7,971 nt of DNA from NCBI GenBank assembly GCA_964452155.1, contig CAYVLC010000123.1, forward strand, positions 1 through 7,971. The letters are read 5' to 3'. Source of the DNA: UBA2632 sp964452155 (lineage in GTDB: Bacteria; Bacteroidota; Bacteroidia; Bacteroidales; Dysgonomonadaceae). Both the position numbers and the translations under genes were made by a program. A model generated the notes under the pieces. That model had not been told where the DNA came from. It did not search any database and worked only from the letters and a program-made list of their open reading frames with translations. Positions within the stretch are counted from its first letter, which is position 1. Every line of letters begins with the position of its first letter. Positions 5,657 to 7,971 of the stretch are shown here, in pieces.

Positions 5657-6688
5657 ATGACACAAGAATTTGAAATAATAGATCCACAATGCGTTCCTCA
5701 GGTAACATTGCGTACAGGAGATAAAATGCCAATTGTTGGACTGGGTACATTTGGATCGGACCGATACACTAACCAAGAAATTGCCGATGCAGTAAAAGCA
5801 GCCATCCGCATGGGATATCGGCACATTGATTGTGCCGAGGTATATCAAAATGAGAAAGAGATTGGAGCCGCCATTGCAGAGGTAATTGCAGAGGGAGTGG
5901 TGTCACGTGATGAACTTTGGATTACAGGAAAGGTGTGGAACAATCGTCATAGCGAGGTGGAACAGTCGTGCCGCGAATCATTGGATGATCTAGGCATCGA
6001 TTATTTCAACCTCTATTTAGTACATTGGCCATTTCCCAATTATCATGCTCCATTTGCTAGCTCCGATGACCGCAATCCAGACTCACAGCCTTTTTGTGTA
6101 GATGAGTATATGGATACTTGGAGGCAGATGGAGGGTTTGGTAGATAAAGGTTTGGTAAAGAATATAGGAACTTCTAACATGACCATTGCAAAGTTCGAAG
6201 CTACCCTGCCGCTCATGCAAATACTGCCAGTAGCCAACGAAATGGAGCTTCATCCTTGTTTTCAACAGCCCCAGCTGTTCGATTATGTGGTAAGCAAACA
6301 GATACAGCCTATTGGGTTCAGTCCTATTGGGTCGCCAAGGCGTCCCGAGCGCGACCGCACAGAGGACGATGCTATAGACATAGACCATCCAGTAGTTCAA
6401 AAAATTGCTAAACGATTAGATGTACATCCTGCTGTTGTTTGTATCAAGTGGGGTATTCAAAGGGGGCAGGTTACTATTCCGTTTTCGGTCAAGTCGGACC
6501 AGATGTTTGCAAATCTACAGGCCTCTGTACAAGATTTTCTAACAACAGAGGAGATGACACAGATGGAAACCGCAGATTGTAATTCTCGCCTCATAAAAGG
6601 GCAAGTGTTTTTGTGGGAAGGTGCCTCGGGATGGGAAGATTTATGGGATTTGGATGGTAGCATTGCTCCTCTCGTTTCAAATAAATAA
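5657..6688 (+). CDS. Aldo/keto reductase with atypical cofactor motif
   Basis: The 343-residue protein is a (beta/alpha)8 aldo/keto reductase. Residues 53-70 fit AKR signature 1 (MGYRHIDCAEVYQNEKEIG), and the catalytic tetrad is complete: D58, Y63, K92 (TGKVWN) and H123 (LVHWP). The second signature appears as KNIGTSNM. The third, normally IPKS followed by an Arg, reads IPFSVKSDQ (274-282), so the Lys and Arg that usually hold the NADPH 2'-phosphate seem replaced by F276 and Q282. The length, the segment 126-150 after the active-site His and the tail LIKGQVFLWEG suggest the aldose/glycerol reductase branch. It would reduce a sugar or hydroxyaldehyde in the cytoplasm; L-fucose or L-lactaldehyde are candidates from context. 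It is the last gene of the operon. No strong terminator follows immediately. Confidence 0.9.
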   Translation: MTQEFEIIDPQCVPQVTLRTGDKMPIVGLGTFGSDRYTNQEIADAVKAAIRMGYRHIDCAEVYQNEKEIGAAIAEVIAEGVVSRDELWITGKVWNNRHSEVEQSCRESLDDLGIDYFNLYLVHWPFPNYHAPFASSDDRNPDSQPFCVDEYMDTWRQMEGLVDKGLVKNIGTSNMTIAKFEATLPLMQILPVANEMELHPCFQQPQLFDYVVSKQIQPIGFSPIGSPRRPERDRTEDDAIDIDHPVVQKIAKRLDVHPAVVCIKWGIQRGQVTIPFSVKSDQMFANLQASVQDFLTTEEMTQMETADCNSRLIKGQVFLWEGASGWEDLWDLDGSIAPLVSNK

Positions 6689-6802
6689 GTTGTTCTTACT
6701 CTCTGGTGGCTAGGTGCAGGAATAAGGTGAAGTAGGGCCTGCCAGATGAATAGGGTTAGAGTCATATTCTCCGCTCGCGCATTTATAATCTATGTGTTGC
6801 GT

Positions 6803-6839
6803 AGCAGAATATTCATCTGCTGGTGTTGGTCTCTGACCA
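6803..6839 (+). terminator. Two adjacent weak hairpins after the aldo/keto reductase
   Basis: AGCAGA (6803-6808) pairs with TCTGCT (6816-6821), and TGGTC (6827-6831) pairs with GACCA (6835-6839), followed by TGTTTTGC. Stems of 6 and 5 bp without a continuous T run make this a poor intrinsic terminator. The hairpin at 6985-7019 is a better candidate for ending the operon transcript. Confidence 0.25.
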
Positions 6840-6850
6840 GTGTTTTGCTA

Positions 6851-6922
6851 GATTCACTGCGTCTGTTTTCAATAACATGCTATTGCATGTAAATAGCTGG
6901 CACACCGACAACACTGACTGGG
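6851..6922. repeat. Dispersed intergenic repeat, copy B
   Basis: This is the partner of copy A, in the same orientation about 6.1 kb downstream, with the aligned core at 6860-6922. The hairpin ACATGC-TATT-GCATGT lies at 6875-6890. The 3' end differs from copy A by an expanded G run in place of GGGCGG. Weaker similarity may continue to about 6950. Confidence 0.7.
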
Positions 6923-6984
6923 GGGGGGTGATGAACATTTATAAATATGATTTTTTTTGATACGACACCTACCCGTGCTGTTGC

Positions 6985-7019
6985 AAAAAAAGTGAGACGA
7001 ACATTCTTCTCACTTTTTT
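6985..7019 (+). terminator. Strong A/T-flanked hairpin upstream of trmD
   Basis: A perfect 12-bp stem pairs A6-GTGAGA (6986-6997) with TCTCAC-T6 (7008-7019) around a 10-nt loop. It matches the hairpin at 620-655 except for two loop bases and one T. It probably ends transcription from the fucose operon and insulates trmD. It occupies the place where the -33 element of the trmD promoter would lie. Confidence 0.7.
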
Positions 7020-7020
7020 G

Positions 7021-7028
7021 TATCTTTG
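7021..7028 (+). promoter_or_regulatory. Promoter -7 box of trmD
   Basis: TATCTTTG matches TAnnTTTG and is followed by CA, as is common in Bacteroidota. A clear TTTG is missing at the -33 distance, where the sequence is hairpin loop. Transcription would start near 7032-7035, giving a leader of about 55 bases before the ATG at 7090. Confidence 0.6.
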
Positions 7029-7089
7029 CAGCAAAACAAAGAGACAGAATGAAGGCTATTTTGTAGCACGCAATTATTATTATCAAATT

Positions 7090-7770
7090 ATGCGAATAGA
7101 TATTATAACAGTTCTACCCGAAATGATTGACGGAGCCCTCAACTGCTCTATCCTCAAACGTGCACAAGACAAAGGCTTGGTAGAGTTCGGATTGCACAAC
7201 TTGCGCGACTATGGCATAGGCAAGCACCGCCGAGTGGACGATTATCCTTTTGGTGGCGAGGCTGGCATGGTCATGCAAATAGAACCTATTGATAATGCAA
7301 TTGCATACCTTAAATCGCAACGCAATTACGATGAGGTAATATTCACATCGCCCGATGGCGAAAAGTTTACACAAGGTGTAGCCAACCAATTGTCTTTGAT
7401 GAAAAACATTATCATTCTCTGTGGACACTACAAAGGAATCGATTTTAGAATACGCGAGCATCTCATAACGCGCGAAATATCGATAGGCGATTTTGTGTTA
7501 ACGGGCGGAGAGTTGGCGGCCGCTATGATTGCCGATGCAGTAGTTCGTGTTATCCCTGGTGTAATTGGAGATGAACAATCTGCCCTTTCCGATTCTTTTC
7601 AAGACAATCTGTTGGCCCCTCCAGTTTATACTCGCCCTGCTGAATATAAAGGGTGGCGTGTTCCCGATGTGCTCCTCTCGGGCCACGAACGCAAAATTGA
7701 TGAGTGGCGTATGGAGCAATCCATTAGCAGAACCAAGCAATTGAGACCCGACTTGTTGGAGGAGGTGTAA
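7090..7770 (+). CDS. trmD: tRNA (guanine-N1)-methyltransferase TrmD
   Basis: The 226-residue product has the normal length and all the main TrmD blocks: MRIDIITVLPEM at the start, HRRVDDYPFGGEAGM (46-60), ILCGHYKGID (109-118), EISIGDFVLTGGELAA (129-144) forming the SAM-binding trefoil knot, and SDSF (167-170), then YTRP and VPDVLLSGH. R153 and D168 correspond to the catalytic R154 and D169 of the E. coli enzyme. It methylates N1 of G37 next to the anticodon in tRNAs reading CNN and some other codons, which prevents frameshifting, and is usually essential. I chose the ATG at 7090 because the longer in-frame reading starts at a TTG (7018) inside the hairpin and promoter. It stands alone here, without the rpsP, rimM and rplS neighbours seen in many other bacteria. 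Confidence 0.98.
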   Translation: MRIDIITVLPEMIDGALNCSILKRAQDKGLVEFGLHNLRDYGIGKHRRVDDYPFGGEAGMVMQIEPIDNAIAYLKSQRNYDEVIFTSPDGEKFTQGVANQLSLMKNIIILCGHYKGIDFRIREHLITREISIGDFVLTGGELAAAMIADAVVRVIPGVIGDEQSALSDSFQDNLLAPPVYTRPAEYKGWRVPDVLLSGHERKIDEWRMEQSISRTKQLRPDLLEEV

Positions 7771-7813
7771 AAAAAGCTCCTTATATTGATGCTCTGAATG
7801 GGGTGTTAATAAT

Positions 7814-7831
7814 TGACAGTTGACACTGTCA
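7814..7831. repeat. Short palindrome downstream of trmD
   Basis: TGACAGT (7814-7820) and ACTGTCA (7825-7831) form a 7-bp stem with a TGAC loop, 43 bases after the trmD stop. No T run follows, so it is not a typical intrinsic terminator. Its role is unclear. Confidence 0.35.
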
Positions 7832-7944
7832 TTCCCTAAATACCAGATTTTGCACAAAAACAGCCAAAAGTAGTCTAATATACTGATTATAAAACATTAA
7901 ACCGAAATAAAACCAGCAAAATAGCTAAGAAAATCAACTTTGGG

Positions 7945-7971
7945 CGACCTTGCGTACCCCTACGAAGGTCG
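7945..7971. repeat. Strong hairpin at the right edge of the window
   Basis: CGACCTT (7945-7951) pairs with AAGGTCG (7965-7971), and CGTA (7953-7956) pairs with TACG (7961-7964). Together they make an 11-bp stem with one bulged G and a CCCC loop. The window ends exactly at the last paired base, so it is not known whether a T run follows. It may be a terminator or part of a repeat. The stretch 7771-7944 holds no gene. Confidence 0.45.

Larger units (their letters stand above)
6689..7089. other. Intergenic region between the fucose operon and trmD
   Basis: About 400 bases without a gene. In order it holds two weak adjacent hairpins (6803-6839), the second copy of the dispersed repeat (6851-6922) ending in a run of nine G (6920-6928), a T8 run (6951-6958), the A/T-flanked hairpin (6985-7019), a promoter -7 box (7021-7028) and the trmD leader. 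No frame on either strand resembles a protein. Confidence 0.6.

Noticed and set aside
7049..7066. Five-codon upstream reading frame (MKAIL) in the trmD leader
   Set aside because: It has no ribosome-binding signal or attenuator-like structure downstream, and so short a frame is expected by chance.
7018..7089. N-terminal extension of trmD from a TTG start
   Set aside because: The extension overlaps the hairpin and the TATCTTTG promoter box, and TrmD proteins begin at the MRIDI-type sequence encoded from 7090.
7865..7872. Reverse-strand TACTTTTG resembling a promoter -7 box
   Set aside because: There is no TTTG at the right distance and no reverse-strand gene to transcribe; it would only run antisense into trmD.
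1..7971. CRISPR array, tRNA, rRNA or intact insertion sequence
   Set aside because: No regularly spaced identical repeats, cloverleaf, rRNA-like sequence or transposase domain was seen on either strand.

Overview
The window looks like a chromosomal piece of a Bacteroidales-type bacterium (phylum Bacteroidota). Three things support this. Two sites match the Bacteroidota promoter consensus (TTTG, 19 bp, TAnnTTTG). Start codons are preceded by A-rich sequence rather than clear Shine-Dalgarno sites. The left edge carries the C-terminus of an outer-membrane beta-barrel protein of a type common in this phylum. All recognisable genes lie on the + strand. Genus cannot be fixed by eye.

Layout. Bases 1-564 are the 3' end of the beta-barrel gene, followed by a strong A/T-flanked hairpin (620-655). 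Bases 656-1388 carry no convincing gene but are full of structured repeats: a dispersed repeat (709-786), REP-like hairpin units with covarying stems (about 839-869 and 1158-1235) and a 13-nt inverted repeat (911-923 / 1117-1129). A well-formed promoter (1389-1419) then drives five tightly spaced genes: a ROK-family regulator (1440-2654), fucU L-fucose mutarotase (2693-3130), fucP L-fucose:H+ symporter (3169-4491), a zinc-dependent medium-chain dehydrogenase (4536-5606) and an aldo/keto reductase (5657-6688). The second intergenic region (6689-7089) repeats the dispersed element (6851-6922) and the hairpin (6985-7019), with a promoter -7 box touching the hairpin. trmD (7090-7770) follows. The last 200 bases hold two hairpins and no gene.

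How the genes work together. FucP would import L-fucose, FucU would interconvert its anomers, and the ROK protein would sense the sugar or a derivative and control the operon. The standard fucose isomerase, kinase and aldolase are absent from the window. Two oxidoreductases occupy their usual place. The dehydrogenase has an NAD-type Asp, and the reductase lacks the usual NADPH-binding Lys and Arg. This suggests, as a hypothesis only, either a redox-neutral reductase/dehydrogenase bypass (fucose to fucitol to fuculose), direct C1 oxidation of fucose, or handling of lactaldehyde. This operon is the most interesting item here. The related repeats that bracket it are the second.
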